A stretch of 64,000 nucleotides of DNA. Source: Calycina herbarum. Lineage: Eukaryota; Ascomycota; Leotiomycetes; Helotiales; Pezizellaceae. Position 1 is the first letter of the stretch. Each line of letters starts with the position of its first letter. Below the pieces are notes generated by a model, which saw only the letters and a list, made by a program, of their open reading frames with translations, searched no databases and was not told the DNA's origin. The position numbers and the translations under genes are program-made. Below, piece by piece: positions 49,175 to 59,888 of this stretch. Location: contig LLEY01000193.1 of NCBI GenBank assembly GCA_001414485.1, positions 1-64,000 of the forward strand, given 5' to 3'.

Positions 49175-49897
49175 TACTAAACTCCAAAAATGACTAAATC
49201 GTAAAACGGAAAACGTAAATCGCAAAGTGTCGCTTTTAGGGAGGAATAATCTTATATTATTTCTCTCTTACACTCGCTCTCGCGCTCGCTAGTGCTGATT
49301 ATTATAGATCGTCAAGCGACTGTCGCACCTTCACTATTACATCCCTCTACTGCCAGATCCCTCTAAAATTATACCCCCCCCCCCCTTCTACTGTTCCTTT
49401 ATTATAGTACTCTCTACTATAACATCTACTTACTTTACGTCCCCTCGCTGTCGTATCCCTATACTGTTATCGTATCCCCCTTATTATCTTATCCTTACTC
49501 TTATACTCTCTTTAGAATAAAAAGAAGAAGAAGAAAAGAAGGAGGTTAGAAAGGCTAGAGAGCTAGTAAATAATTAATAGTTATATTATAATATAACTCT
49601 TTAGCCTTTTTAAGAAAGGGCTAGAAATTAAGTAAGAAGTAAACATATTTCCCTATACTCTTAGCCTTCTTATCTTCTCTTCTAACTTACTTACTTACCT
49701 AATAAAGAATAGGAAGAGGAAAGATTATAAGGAAAAGAGAGAAGATATAGTAGTAGGAATATATACTGAAATTAGAGTAATTTATATAGTATCTTAAAAA
49801 ATTCCTAAGTATATTTTAACCTCTTTTTACGATTTACGATTTACGCTTTACAATTTACGCTTTACGATTTAGTCGTTATTAAAGTTTGGTGTATATA

Positions 49898-50502
49898 GTA
49901 TAGTATTCTGAATGCACTAAAGGCTAAAAACGACTAAATCGTAACTCGTAAATCGCAAATCGTAAATCGCAAAAGTCAAGTACTTACAGCGAGAGTAGAA
50001 CTTGATTATTGTTATCTAAGGCTTACGCAAATCGCGAATTATCACTTTCTTACTCTTGTATACTCTCTCTCTCTCCCTTTCTCCCTCTCTCTTATATACG
50101 TATAAAAAGTAGTAACTTTTGAAGAGAAATAAGTAAAAGAGAGAGTAGGACAGCGAGAGGCGCGAAGAGGGTAAGGGGGTGAGCAAAACATTTCGAGGGA
50201 ACGTTTTTCCTAGCGTGGGTAAGGGGAGTTTGTTCCTAACCACCTCCTCTTCTCCTCTCCCCTCTCCCCTCTCCCCCTCCCTCCCGTTGTCAACAATAGG
50301 AAGGATGCGATAGTAATAGGTGTGATAGTAAGCTCTTTTAAAAAGCTAGCTACTTATACAGCCACCCACGTGATGCCCTCTAAGCTCTGAGGATGGTAGT
50401 TAGCTTTATAGGTTTAGAATAGTAAAGTTACACTTTACGATTTGCGATTTAGTCGTTTTTGGCCTTTAGTGCATTCGGGAGGCCGTATACAGGACGCCGT
50501 AC
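49898..50502. mobile_element. Inverted-repeat element B (MITE-like)
   Basis: About 605 nt. The left terminus is GTATAGTATTCTG then AATGCACTAAAGGCTAAAAA; the right terminus, read inverted, is GTACGGCGTCCTG followed by a 13-nt insertion and GAATGCACTAAAGGCCAAAA. The five differences in the first 13 nt are all transitions. After the ends come tandem CGTAAATCGCAAAT-like words. The middle contains CT-rich microsatellites (near 50060-50095 and 50245-50285) and no coding frame. Confidence 0.6.
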
Positions 50503-51196
50503 CTAGTAAACAACGTTCTCGTTCTTCTAACCCTAGAGTATATTCTAAAATATTAACCAAGATAGTTATGATAACCTAATTACATCCAATTAGAATAACG
50601 AGAGAGGTAGCCATGTACGACCTGGAGTATTTACTGCCGCTTTTACTGTGCACTGTGAGGGTGTTAATGTTTCACACGTCAGCGTTCACCGAAACGCACA
50701 TTAGCGCACCCGACTAGGAAAAAGGCTTACCTCTGGCGTCTGTCGGCGTCTGCAAACTTCGGGGACGACCTTCGAAGCCGACCAGCTAACCTATCAATCA
50801 AGTCCCGAGTTGTCGGTACTTTTTGTCTCGCGGTATCATGATATGCACCCGAGAATTTGTCTACCAATGGTTGATGGGATCTCCTGCAAACTAGGTGTTC
50901 AAGCTTACTTGATTGCGAAACACATACGAAAGCGATGACAATTCAATGACGACGAAGAAACGATTTACCATTTTTTGCGAGGAAGAGATATTCAAAGCGT
51001 TGATCTACCCAAATTCTGACCTTTGAAGGGATCGGAATGTTCGGTAAGGGCCGCGTTTGGGACTCGTATGCGGGAGTCCGGCGGAGGTCCAGGGTTAGCT
51101 GATAGATGGATATATATTTGTCTTAACGCAGCAATGCTTGTTTTTCCAAAATAATTTTATTTATCAAGATACAAGGCTTGTAATTCTTCTATCAAT
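50503..51196. other. Intergenic region before the GPI-type gene
   Basis: About 690 nt. Near 50600-50670 there is a piece of the short dispersed element (TAGAATAACGAGAGAGGTAG ... GTATTTACTGCC), shared with 63409-63573. The rest is the promoter of the surface-protein gene. No gene was seen. Confidence 0.45.
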
Positions 51197-52171
51197 ATGA
51201 AATCCAACTTCTTTCTCGCAAGTCTTTGCGCTGCACTTGTTAGTGGTGCGCCGAATGGCTTGGAACCCAATTCTTGCGGAGTGAGTTGTTTTTGAGCAAT
51301 TTCTGAGAATGAATTACTGATATCTTATAGAAATCTTGTTTGGTCGACTTGGATGCGAGCTGCGACCCAAGTGTGCTTTCCGCAGCAAAATCTTGTATTT
51401 CCTTATCGAACTGCCTTGGTTCCGAAAAGACCAGTAAAATTTCCCTTCGAAACATTCACTGATTGTTCACTGATGCAATTCTAGAGCTTCTTGAAAGTAT
51501 CGCTTACTCTTGTGAACACGAAAAAGCACACATAACCGCCGCCCCTGAACCAACACCCACCGAGCATCTTGATCTTAAGCGAGCATGGGGTCCCTTCTCC
51601 GGAAGCGGTCCTTGGTCTGGAAGTGGGCCATGGCCAACCACGGGTCCGTATTCTAATTGGGTTCCCGGTTCTGGAAATGGACCCTTTGGTGGGAGTTGGG
51701 GACCTTGGGGATCAACTGGGGCGTGGACTAGTAGTCCTTGGACTTCTTGGTGGGGCGAAAAGGGATGTCCTGATGGGAGTTGGAGTGGGTGGACGAGTGT
51801 GAGTTTTTGATTTTCTCAAATTACTTCTCCGTAACTTATCTTAATTGATATTGAGGCTGATGATGTTATCATAGGGACCATGGTCAACCAACGCTCCTTG
51901 GACCTCCTGGACTAAAGGCTGTACTGCAACGACTACGGCGACTACAACTTTTGCCACGACTAGTGGTGGAAGTACCATTACAGGAACTTCATTTGGAATC
52001 AAGGTTGCGGAAGCGACTGGTGATACCACTCCATTAGTTACCGGTACGGGTAGCACTGCAATCTCCGCAAGTTCTACAACAAAAAGTGGTGCTTCGTCTG
52101 GAATTTCGGATCCCAAGCCAATGATCTTTCTGGTCTCGCTTGGGGTCGCGATTTTGTCTGGGCTTTTGTAG
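51197..52171 (+). CDS. Trp/Gly-rich GPI-type cell-surface protein
   Basis: Four exons (51197-51280, 51331-51433, 51485-51798, 51875-52171) give 265 residues with frame kept throughout. Residues 1-17 form a signal peptide (FFLASLCAALVSG, then APNG). A Cys-containing domain follows (about 25-75: SCGKSCLVDLDASC, KSCISLSNC, AYSCEHEK), with six Cys but not the CFEM spacing. After an Arg-containing site (LDLKRAWGPF) comes an imperfect repeat rich in GPWS/GPWG/SPWTSWW units (about 105-185). A Thr/Ser-rich linker and a hydrophobic C-terminus (MIFLVSLGVAILSGLL) predict GPI attachment near the Ser/Gly/Ala residues before it. Probably a cell-wall protein; function unknown. Confidence 0.75.
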
Positions 52172-53466
52172 ATTGGAAGTTCGGGGAGATTAAAGCTACT
52201 GTTTGGGGGGGGGGATGTTTAGTCTCATTCGAAAGTCAAATCAATGCCGTTAAATTTGAAAGTTTTGTGATTCTATTTCTACTTTCAAACCACGAAGCTC
52301 GAGGGCCTGTCACGTGATAGGGCATAATTCCTGGCAAATATAGGTAACTATGCAGGTTGAATGAAAGGAAAACTCACAGTTATGTTTTCTTTTACGAGTA
52401 TTTTGGTGGTGTGGATGTCATTGCATCAGAAAAGGGGACTCTGGAATGGGAATACACAAATCATAAGACATTCTTCCTTCCCGTCCCTTCGAACCCGTCC
52501 CTTCCCAGTACTATTTGAGAGCAGGAAAGATACTTGATTGGTGCAATCAAGAAGATGGATGTATATCAACCAGTTGTTTATTAATTCCTGAAGTCTCCAG
52601 CAAAATAGGCGGCAGTTTTGTCTGAGGCTGAGGTGGCAATGCAAGCCATTGGGCTGTGTTTACCTTGGTGGAACATCAATTCCTGTTAGTATTTTTACCT
52701 GCATACCCCCAGCATCTCTCTGCTTTGATTTACCATCGATTTACCATCACCTCTCCCTAGGAAACAACAAATCTACTTTTTTCACCGGAATAGAATACCA
52801 AGATTCAAATAAATCCACAAACGAGATTGGCTTGTTGAAAATTCAAGATCAATATTGGCACGGGAAAGCATTATTGTCTTGACCCTCATTCCAGTAATTC
52901 TTTCTGAGGGCCACCTGCCTCTAGGCTCGTCAAAACTCGGTTTGATCTCACGTTTCAGTTCTCGCTAATTTGTTCGAAGAGAAACAGTGCGAGTCTTTCA
53001 CAATCGATGGAAGAGAACCATTCAAGCTACGTTACCATTGGGGTGATTAAATCGCCCTGTCATATTGTTGTGGGACCGATGAACACTACCAGCACATACC
53101 TCTCAATGGGTGTGAAAAATGCCAAGTATTTTTCGTATTTTTTGAAACAAATAGCTTTTATTTTGAGTCCACCTTTGCTCCGCGTACACCCCTCCCTCAA
53201 TTTTCTCTGAAATCTAGAGTTGCTTTTCCGATTCTTCCAAACTTTCGTGGAAAATGGATTGGAACATTTTTATATATTACTCACAACAAACGTCAGCTGT
53301 ACTGAGATAAAATCTCCTCTCTCCTACATGCCTATGGTAAACAAGTAGGTAGACAGCTCTTTAGAGAAAACGACAAGATTCATCACGCCACCCACTATGA
53401 GTACAAACCCATGCTTATAAGTTCTCAAGTTTCCCATCTCCCATTATACACAAGCACCCAATCTTT
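52172..53466. other. Intergenic region
   Basis: About 1.3 kb between convergent genes. A 77-codon frame at 52649-52882 and a 67-codon frame at 53007-53210 lack domains. A G run lies near 52206. Nothing supportable. Confidence 0.5.
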
Positions 53467-54716
53467 TCATTTCTCCTCACCCCTTTTCAAGAATTTCCCG
53501 ATAACATCTTCCATAATATCAAGAACCCCAACCTTTTTCGGCACCCACCCAATCGCCTTTGCTCGACTCGCCAAAACCCTCATATTGACACCACAACTCG
53601 CAGCAATATGCCCAGCCCACGACTGCGGATCATCATTCTCCGACGCGCCAGTCGCCTTCTCGGCCTTCGTGATATCAATCTGTGTTATCTGATCGGTTTC
53701 CAAAACACCGAACTCATTCAACGCGTGGATCATGGAAGTTTGGAGGTCGAAAAAGGAGACTTCTTGGGAGCTGGCAAAGTAGTATGCTTCTGGACCCCAG
53801 AATTTGGGTGTTGAGCAGTTTGTTGATGGGCCGTTTTGGATGTGTCCGTTCGTCACACCGTTTGTCTCGTTAGCGAGCGGTTTCAGAGCTTGTGATAAGA
53901 GGAGGTGATATATTTCTGCGAGGTCTTTGACGTGGATGTGTCCCCATATATTCTTCCCCGAAGAGATTGTGAAGCCGGAGTTTAGGTGTCGCATTGCGTG
54001 GATGAGGTCGGGGAGTATGAGAGGGAAGTGATGGTCGGTCGAAGGACTTAGGCCATAGACCATCACTGGGGAAATGATTGCTACATTCGCGTAATCGTGG
54101 GCATCTAATACCAGCTGATGAAGAATGAGTTTATACTCTTTCTGGATTTTCGGGTGAGGCGATGGCATACCTTGTCTTCATTTCTGTGAGTTGCTGTCTC
54201 TGGCATGGAAGTGATAGTCTTGATATCTTCAATATCATCCCATATCTTCTCTCCTGCTTTCGAACCATTTGGTTCATCCCATATTAAAGCTGCCCCGGAT
54301 GTGTGGATGTAATACCCCTTTTCTTTTTTCTCCTTCAAACCTTTGAGGATTGCTGATATTCCCGCTCCGTTCGTTATATCTGGTGCGGTATCTGAAATTT
54401 ACTGAGCTTTTCCTCTTTTGAATTGGTGCATGAGGGGAATTACTGATCACAATATCGGCTGCGGTTGCTGAAGCTTCAAGAATTTCGAGGTCGGAGAGAG
54501 AACCAATTTTCGTTGTGATGGAAGGATATCGTGCGTGAAGGAATTCTGCTTTTGGATTCGTGCGGATTAGAACTGTGATGGGAGTTTCTGGGTAGGTAGA
54601 AATCATAAGATCAAGAACTGCGCCGCCGATATGGCCCGTTGCTCCGATCCTGTCATTGGTGAGTTCATTTCGCGAGTAGGAGTTTGGGAGCGTTACAAGA
54701 ACACCTTTGATCCCAT
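53467..54716 (-). CDS. NAD(P)-dependent epimerase-like SDR
   Basis: Minus-strand exons 54716-54697, 54649-54444, 54391-54171 and 54114-53467 give 364 residues. The tiny first exon (20 nt) is required: it joins to give MGSKVFLIGATGHIGGAVLD, the Rossmann GxxGxxG start. The introns contain good GT/AG ends, and each join restores family sequence (ADIVINTAPDITNGAGISAI; HRNEDKLVLDAHDYANVAI). The rest matches fungal nucleoside-diphosphate-sugar epimerase-like proteins (IISPVMVYGLS, GHIHVKDLAEIYHLLL). The usual YxxxK pair is not seen; HRNEDK occupies that region, as in several fungal relatives, so the reaction is uncertain. It lies downstream of and on the same strand as the hydroxy-acid oxidase. Confidence 0.8.
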
Positions 54717-55653
54717 TTTCTAGTTTGAATTTCGCAAGATTCTCTTGGCTATATTTGATGAGGCTCAATAAATTATGCCGTGGGACGTTTCTCAAGCTTC
54801 TCCGCACCACTATATACTTTTCGTAAATAAGCATAAAGAGAAGGCGATCGAGTGATGACCCACCCATTACCCCTCCTTTGCCCCTCCAGCCAAGACACCG
54901 AATGCAACACCAAGAAACCTTTCGGGAAATGGTGTGATTAGTTGACTTCTTTCAAGATATTTCAATTGGTTACCTCATTTTCTAATGTACAAGAGCGGCT
55001 CAAATGCAGGCCGTAATGCAATGTACGATGTGTAACTGCATTGCAGGGTCGGATTTAATGACACCCCTGATTTAATTGCCGATCTTCTCTTCATCGGAAA
55101 GATACCTGTTGAACATTAGTTGACGTGGTTCTACTCAACTAGTTCCAATGCGCCAACTCAAAGGCCTTAACTTTTCAGCTGGCACTCGTAGCAACAATAT
55201 TGTCGGTGTTGGTCTTGACATGGGGACGTGTGAATTATATTCTCTCACCGCTGGGCTGGTCTTTTTCTGGGCAAGTGGATCAATAACCCCTGAAAAATGT
55301 GTACTGAATTTTGGAACGCTGTTTAATTTGCTCTCAACTTTCACCTATATTTTCAGGAGACAACCCCCCCCCCCCTGTATAAGCGAGCAAATGATAGTGG
55401 AGAACCTGCTTCATAAGATTCTAATCCCTCGTGGGATACTTTCAAGATAAACGAATGCCTTTGATGCCCATATATGTGAGGCTAATGAAGAGTTAAAGCA
55501 GTTGTATATCATTAGGAGCTTTACTCTAAACAACTCTATAAACGAAGCGAAGAAGAAAATAAGACACTAGAAAGAAAAACAATAACAAAGAAAAAAGACT
55601 AATTGCAGATCATAACATCTACCCCGCCCTCCAATATTGAAAGATCCCCTTGA
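54717..55653. other. Intergenic region
   Basis: About 940 nt. A 100-codon plus-strand frame at 55148-55450 shows no domain and includes a C homopolymer (55365-55374). No gene supported. Confidence 0.5.
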
Positions 55654-57081
55654 TTAAGAAATGCATTGCCTCTCCCAGTTGACCTAAAAAGTTACTGGTT
55701 AGCATCGATAAGCAACTTCGTGGATTGGGAAAACTAACATAGCTAGAATCAATCTTCTTCAAATCCCCCACCCCAATACTACCAGCACTAACAGCAATCT
55801 CACGCTTAAGCAGCTGCACAGCGCGAGCGACACCTTCGGGACCATATGCATTCGCATACATAAAAGATCGACCCAAACCAACTGCTTTGACACCAAGGGA
55901 CATTAACTTGAGTACGTCCGTTCCATATCGAACTCCACCGTCAGCTAAAACATCGATCTGGCTGAATACCTCTGGACAATTATTGTGGATTTCCAAGGCA
56001 ACTTCGAGGGGAGATGGGGAGCCGTCAACTACTCGTCCACCATGGTTGGAGAGAATGATCGCTTTAGCTCCGTTCGCCACCGCCAATTGGGCGTCTTCCC
56101 AAGTTTGAATTCCTTTTGGTACAATTGGTAATGAGGTGAGGCTTTGAAATTCTTTGTAAACATCCCAGGTGAAAAGGTCGTAGTCGGTAGGTATGTTGGA
56201 GAAGCCCTCGGTGTATCGTAGTGCGCGATGTCTCGTCCGATCTGCGGCGGTATCGACGGTGAAGACAATTGCTTTTGATCCAGCGTCTTCGATTCTTTTG
56301 AATAGAGTGGCGGTTTCGGACATATTTCCAGTCAAGCTTACCTGGAACTTGGTTAACATGGAGCTTTTCTATCTGTCACCAGGAGCACTCACTTGTTGAA
56401 AGAGCACTTGATCGCCAACCTTTTGGGCAGATATCTCTTCCATCGTGAGGGTGGTAGTTTGAGAAGCCTGTAAGTCGAAGATGGTCAGTCCTGTTCAATC
56501 GAATCACAGCTGCGGTTAGCTCACCACGTAAAGAATGTTTTCCTTTTGGGCTCCCACGACCAATCCGGCTTCGGCAACTGGATTTATCTGACCAGCATTC
56601 GCGCAAGGACTAATGAACAACGGAGCTGAAAAGGTATGTCCAAGGATAGTTGTGCTTGGTATAGTTAGAAAGGCCTTTGGACAAGAGAATGAAATAGAAC
56701 TTACTTGAATGTTGATTCAATATTTGTGACGTCAACCATAACACGAGGTCTGAAGCGATATCTGTGATAAACTTCAAGGTTGTTCCTGTATGAATATTCT
56801 CCTGCAGCACCATATCTGTACTGTGTGTAATTTTCGACGCTCAAAACATGTCTAGCAGCCCAGTCGAAGTCCGGAATTCCATGCATGGTCAATAAATCTG
56901 GGAGAGTTCCGACGGGGATTGCAGACATGGCATCATCGATACTGTGTTGTTTGTTGTCAGTCAGGTGTTCATTATTGGTGAAGTGACTTGAAGTTACTTA
57001 CCCAGTGTCTGGCTCGTTTAAGAACGAGAAAGCTGCCAACGACTGGCCAAACAAACAGAGGAAAGGTGTAAATGATTTCAT
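55654..57081 (-). CDS. Secreted FMN-dependent alpha-hydroxy-acid oxidase
   Basis: Oxidises 2-hydroxy acids such as L-lactate or glycolate with FMN; family members make H2O2 or pass electrons to cytochrome. Minus-strand exons 57081-57002, 56941-56705, 56654-56525, 56467-56393, 56341-55739 and 55683-55654 give 384 residues. The N-terminus is a signal peptide (PFLCLFGQSLAAFS), which is unusual, since most relatives are peroxisomal or mitochondrial. Landmarks in order: PRVMVDVTN, APLFISPCANAGQINPVAEA, LFQQ, IVFTVDTAADRTR, the catalytic-base motif SNHGGRVVDGSPS, DVLADGGVRYGTDVLKLMSLG and VGLGRSFMYANAYG. Modelling the last exon as VNWERQCIS gives a family-like SSYVNW end. A start-to-start gap of 604 nt separates it from a divergent Zn2Cys6 regulator. 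Confidence 0.86.
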
Positions 57082-57685
57082 TTTTTCGCCAATAGGACTT
57101 TAAAAGAGTGTTGATTGTATTATAGCAAGTGATGATCAGTATTAGGTGCCATTTTCAAGACTGGGCACCCGTCCATCTTTATATGTGACATTCCATGAAC
57201 GCATCAACGAAGCAACGCGTTTTCATAATTATTGACAGCCTGAAATAAATTTACAGTAACAAAACAAAGGCCAAACGAGAACGAGAACGAGGGCTGGAAG
57301 ACAATTTCAACGGCCAAGATGTAGAAAAGTATAGCAGAGTTTAAAGATGAACTGGCATAGCTCCAAGCCCTAATGATGATGGCAGAAAAAAAGGCTTAGC
57401 TGAATTACGCGTGATTTCAACCCAGGTGGTTGGATTGAAAGCTTTGTATAAAACTTCCCAACATGGAGTCCCTAACGAAATGCAACAAACCAGGCTTAGT
57501 GGGGATCTGCGTTGTTTCTCCTGACTACGGACCCCTGGCGGGTTGGGGCTGTGTAAAAAAGTATGCTCTCGGTCCCCTTCGCTTGGCGGTAATCGTAGTT
57601 TCAATGTTAAATCCAACACCTGGTCATGACGATTTCAGGATTTGAGAGAATCAATTTCTTTTTTTCCAATTTTCGATTTTTAATC
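57082..57685. promoter_or_regulatory. Shared divergent promoter of oxidase and regulator
   Basis: 604 nt between the oxidase ATG (57081, minus) and the regulator ATG (57686, plus). It includes CCAAT at 57090-57094, close to the oxidase start, and a short ACGAGA tandem run near 57277-57294. A Zn2Cys6-type inverted CGG pair was not found by eye. Co-regulation is inferred from the arrangement. Confidence 0.35.
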
Positions 57686-58864
57686 ATGAAACGTTCACAT
57701 CACAAGAGCAGGAACGGCTGCGACTTATGCAAGAAGCGAAGAGTCAAGTGCGACGAGCAGGAGCCGTGCTGTGGGACATGCCAGTCACGACGAACGGTGT
57801 GTCATTATTCCAGACCAAAAGTAGATGGTCGTACTCGTTCCGCAGGGACAGGAACTCCCAATTCCACTTCAAAATTATTACCGAGACCTGGTTCCTCCTC
57901 ATCCGCCTCGACACCCATTTCTCCAGATCCCGCCCCCACATCATCGGTCGCCACGGAGGTGGATTTCAGGTCCTCACGACGGCGAAAGGAACTCCAACTT
58001 ATGCAATTCTGGTTCACAAAAACATGTTATAGCTTCACGCTGCCACTGGGTGAACTCTTCAACAGCTATGTCGTCAACATGGCCCTGGAGTACGAATACC
58101 TCGCCGATTCCATGTTTGCCCTTACGTCTTTACACATCGCCAGCGAGATAGTGAGCGACCCAACCACAGTCGCTCACTATGTTAGTCAATCTCTTCATTA
58201 CCAGAATAACTCGATGGCGGAATTTCGCACCGCAATGCAGAACCCGACAATCACCAATTGCGATGCCATTTTCATTTCTTCCATATTGACAATGGCATGC
58301 GCTGTAGTGTCGCCACAACTTCCCACGAGCAACCACGACGCCACAACCTCATCGATGGAAAGTGTCATGGCTCTGTATGAATTCATCAATGGCATCAGTT
58401 CCATTGTCAACATGAATCGACAATGGCTGCAGGACGGACCTTGCAAAGTCATGTTCTGGCAGTTTCGGGATTTTGAATCCAAATCAGCACACGACGTGGA
58501 AATTCCGATGAAGCAACTCAAGAATTTAAACCATTCAGTGAATAGCAGCAATGATTCTCTACACGCAGTGTACGAACGTGCGATATTTCAATTGGAGAGA
58601 TGTTTTACGGTTGACAAAAGATTGGCCATCTCATGGCTAGCATCAACCGGGACGGAATTTGCCAGCGAGCTGCAGCATAGGAGGCCAATGTCGCTGGCTA
58701 TAATAATGTACTGGGGTGTGGTTCTGGACGAATTGGATGACCTTTGGTGGGCGAAATATGCGGGGAAGAAACTTGTAGAGGAGTTATCTTACGGATTGCT
58801 CGGGTTTTACGGAGAAGAGTGGGACAAGGCTACGAATTGGGCAAAGGCTGCTGTTAGTTTATGA
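57686..58864 (+). CDS. Zn2Cys6 transcription factor
   Basis: Fungal binuclear-zinc-cluster regulator, nuclear. A single exon of 392 residues from the ATG at 57686 (an in-frame upstream extension lacks an ATG and family sequence). The cluster is at residues 12-39 (CDLCKKRRVKC then CCGTC..RRTVC), preceded by HHKSRNG. A Ser/Pro/Thr-rich linker (about 50-95) leads to a C-terminal domain of the sterol-uptake-control/UPC2-like type (LQLMQFWFTKTCYSF, LADSMFALTSLHIA, ISSILTMACAVV). The short length is typical of that class. It is divergent from the hydroxy-acid oxidase, which makes it a candidate local regulator of that gene and of the neighbouring epimerase. The effector is unknown. Confidence 0.88.
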   Translation: MKRSHHKSRNGCDLCKKRRVKCDEQEPCCGTCQSRRTVCHYSRPKVDGRTRSAGTGTPNSTSKLLPRPGSSSSASTPISPDPAPTSSVATEVDFRSSRRRKELQLMQFWFTKTCYSFTLPLGELFNSYVVNMALEYEYLADSMFALTSLHIASEIVSDPTTVAHYVSQSLHYQNNSMAEFRTAMQNPTITNCDAIFISSILTMACAVVSPQLPTSNHDATTSSMESVMALYEFINGISSIVNMNRQWLQDGPCKVMFWQFRDFESKSAHDVEIPMKQLKNLNHSVNSSNDSLHAVYERAIFQLERCFTVDKRLAISWLASTGTEFASELQHRRPMSLAIIMYWGVVLDELDDLWWAKYAGKKLVEELSYGLLGFYGEEWDKATNWAKAAVSL

Positions 58865-59888
58865 ATAATGTGCTTACCGTGAAATTCATGAGAAAAATAT
58901 GCAAATTGTAATTATTATGTTTCCATTTTGTTCCTAGTCTCCGGGCGTCAAGTAAAGAATATTGTTAGAGAAGTATGTATAATCCCTTCATTCTCCAAGC
59001 TTTCTAGAGATACGAAGATTAGAATGATTATCTTTTCACTCGTAAGTGTTGAGATTGGTATCTCGCACCTAGGATTCAGACACACGAAATTCGCTTGGCC
59101 TAGAATTGTTTGGGTAGGAAACTGCGATCGGGATTTAGGGAGATTAATTCACACATCAGCAAAGTCAAACAAGACTTTACCAGAGCTTCTAGCCTCGTCT
59201 GGGCATCTTGTCTCGAACCTTTCAAGCCATACTCCAAACTACATACGTACCCACCACCCGCAGTGCTTAAGGCTGAAGCATCTCATATTTCGTTCTTTAA
59301 TGACGTTGGCATCGAGAATAGTTCGTCATTGGTTCGTCTCAAGATATTTGACACATCGCAGATCAATTCCAGATCTCCTCTGTAATATGCACAAAAATCC
59401 CAAGAAATAGGGGTTCTGAGATTTCGGAAGGGCCCCACTATTTCTCACGATCCTCAGGATCTCATTGGTGTTCGTTCTCGTTCTCGTTCCCGTTCCACTT
59501 TGCCGAACTTTGAAGATCAATATTTTTGACAGGTAACTTACAGCCACTCTTGGGATCTTGGCGTGTATTTTATGAAAAATCGATACTCAGATTACTGGAA
59601 GGTTTGAGAGGAGAGCATAGCCTCCTAGTATGCAGAGGTTCTCTCTCGTTCTCGTTTGAGGTAATCGTTTTCTTTTGCGCGCTCGACGCTCGTATTGTGG
59701 TCTTCGATACGTGTCAAGCGGATGGCTGGTTGGTACCCGTCGAGACTTGAATCCATACATAAGGCTGTAGTCCTCTTCTGGTAGTTGCATTATAACAACA
59801 TCAACATCATCATTGCTTCTAAATATCCGACTTCCACTTTCCACTTTCCACTTCCTTATCCCAAGCTCATTTTAACAACTTCAACAAT
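58865..59888. other. Intergenic region
   Basis: About 1 kb. A 160-codon open frame at 58928-59410 starts with a non-ATG codon and shows no domain. A CGTTCTCGTTCTCGTTCC microsatellite sits near 59470-59493. No gene supported. Confidence 0.5.

Larger units (their letters stand above)
47825..49893. mobile_element. Inverted-repeat element A, split by a Tc1/mariner insertion
   Basis: If the Tc1/mariner element and one TA are removed, the flanks join to CTGAATGTACTAAACTCC followed by AAAAATGACTAAATCGTAA. This closely matches the left end of element B at 49911 (CTGAATGCACTAAAGGC...). The inverted end lies near 49825-49893 (ACGATTTACGCTTTAC, then CGATTTAGTCG). Without the insertion, the element is about 730 nt. 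Its interior is AT-rich and non-coding. The left terminal word GTACGGCATCCTG (47825-47837) recurs at the right end of element B. Confidence 0.6.

Noticed and set aside
58928..59410. 160-codon frame after the Zn2Cys6 gene
   Set aside because: Non-ATG start, no domain, and composition unlike neighbouring exons.
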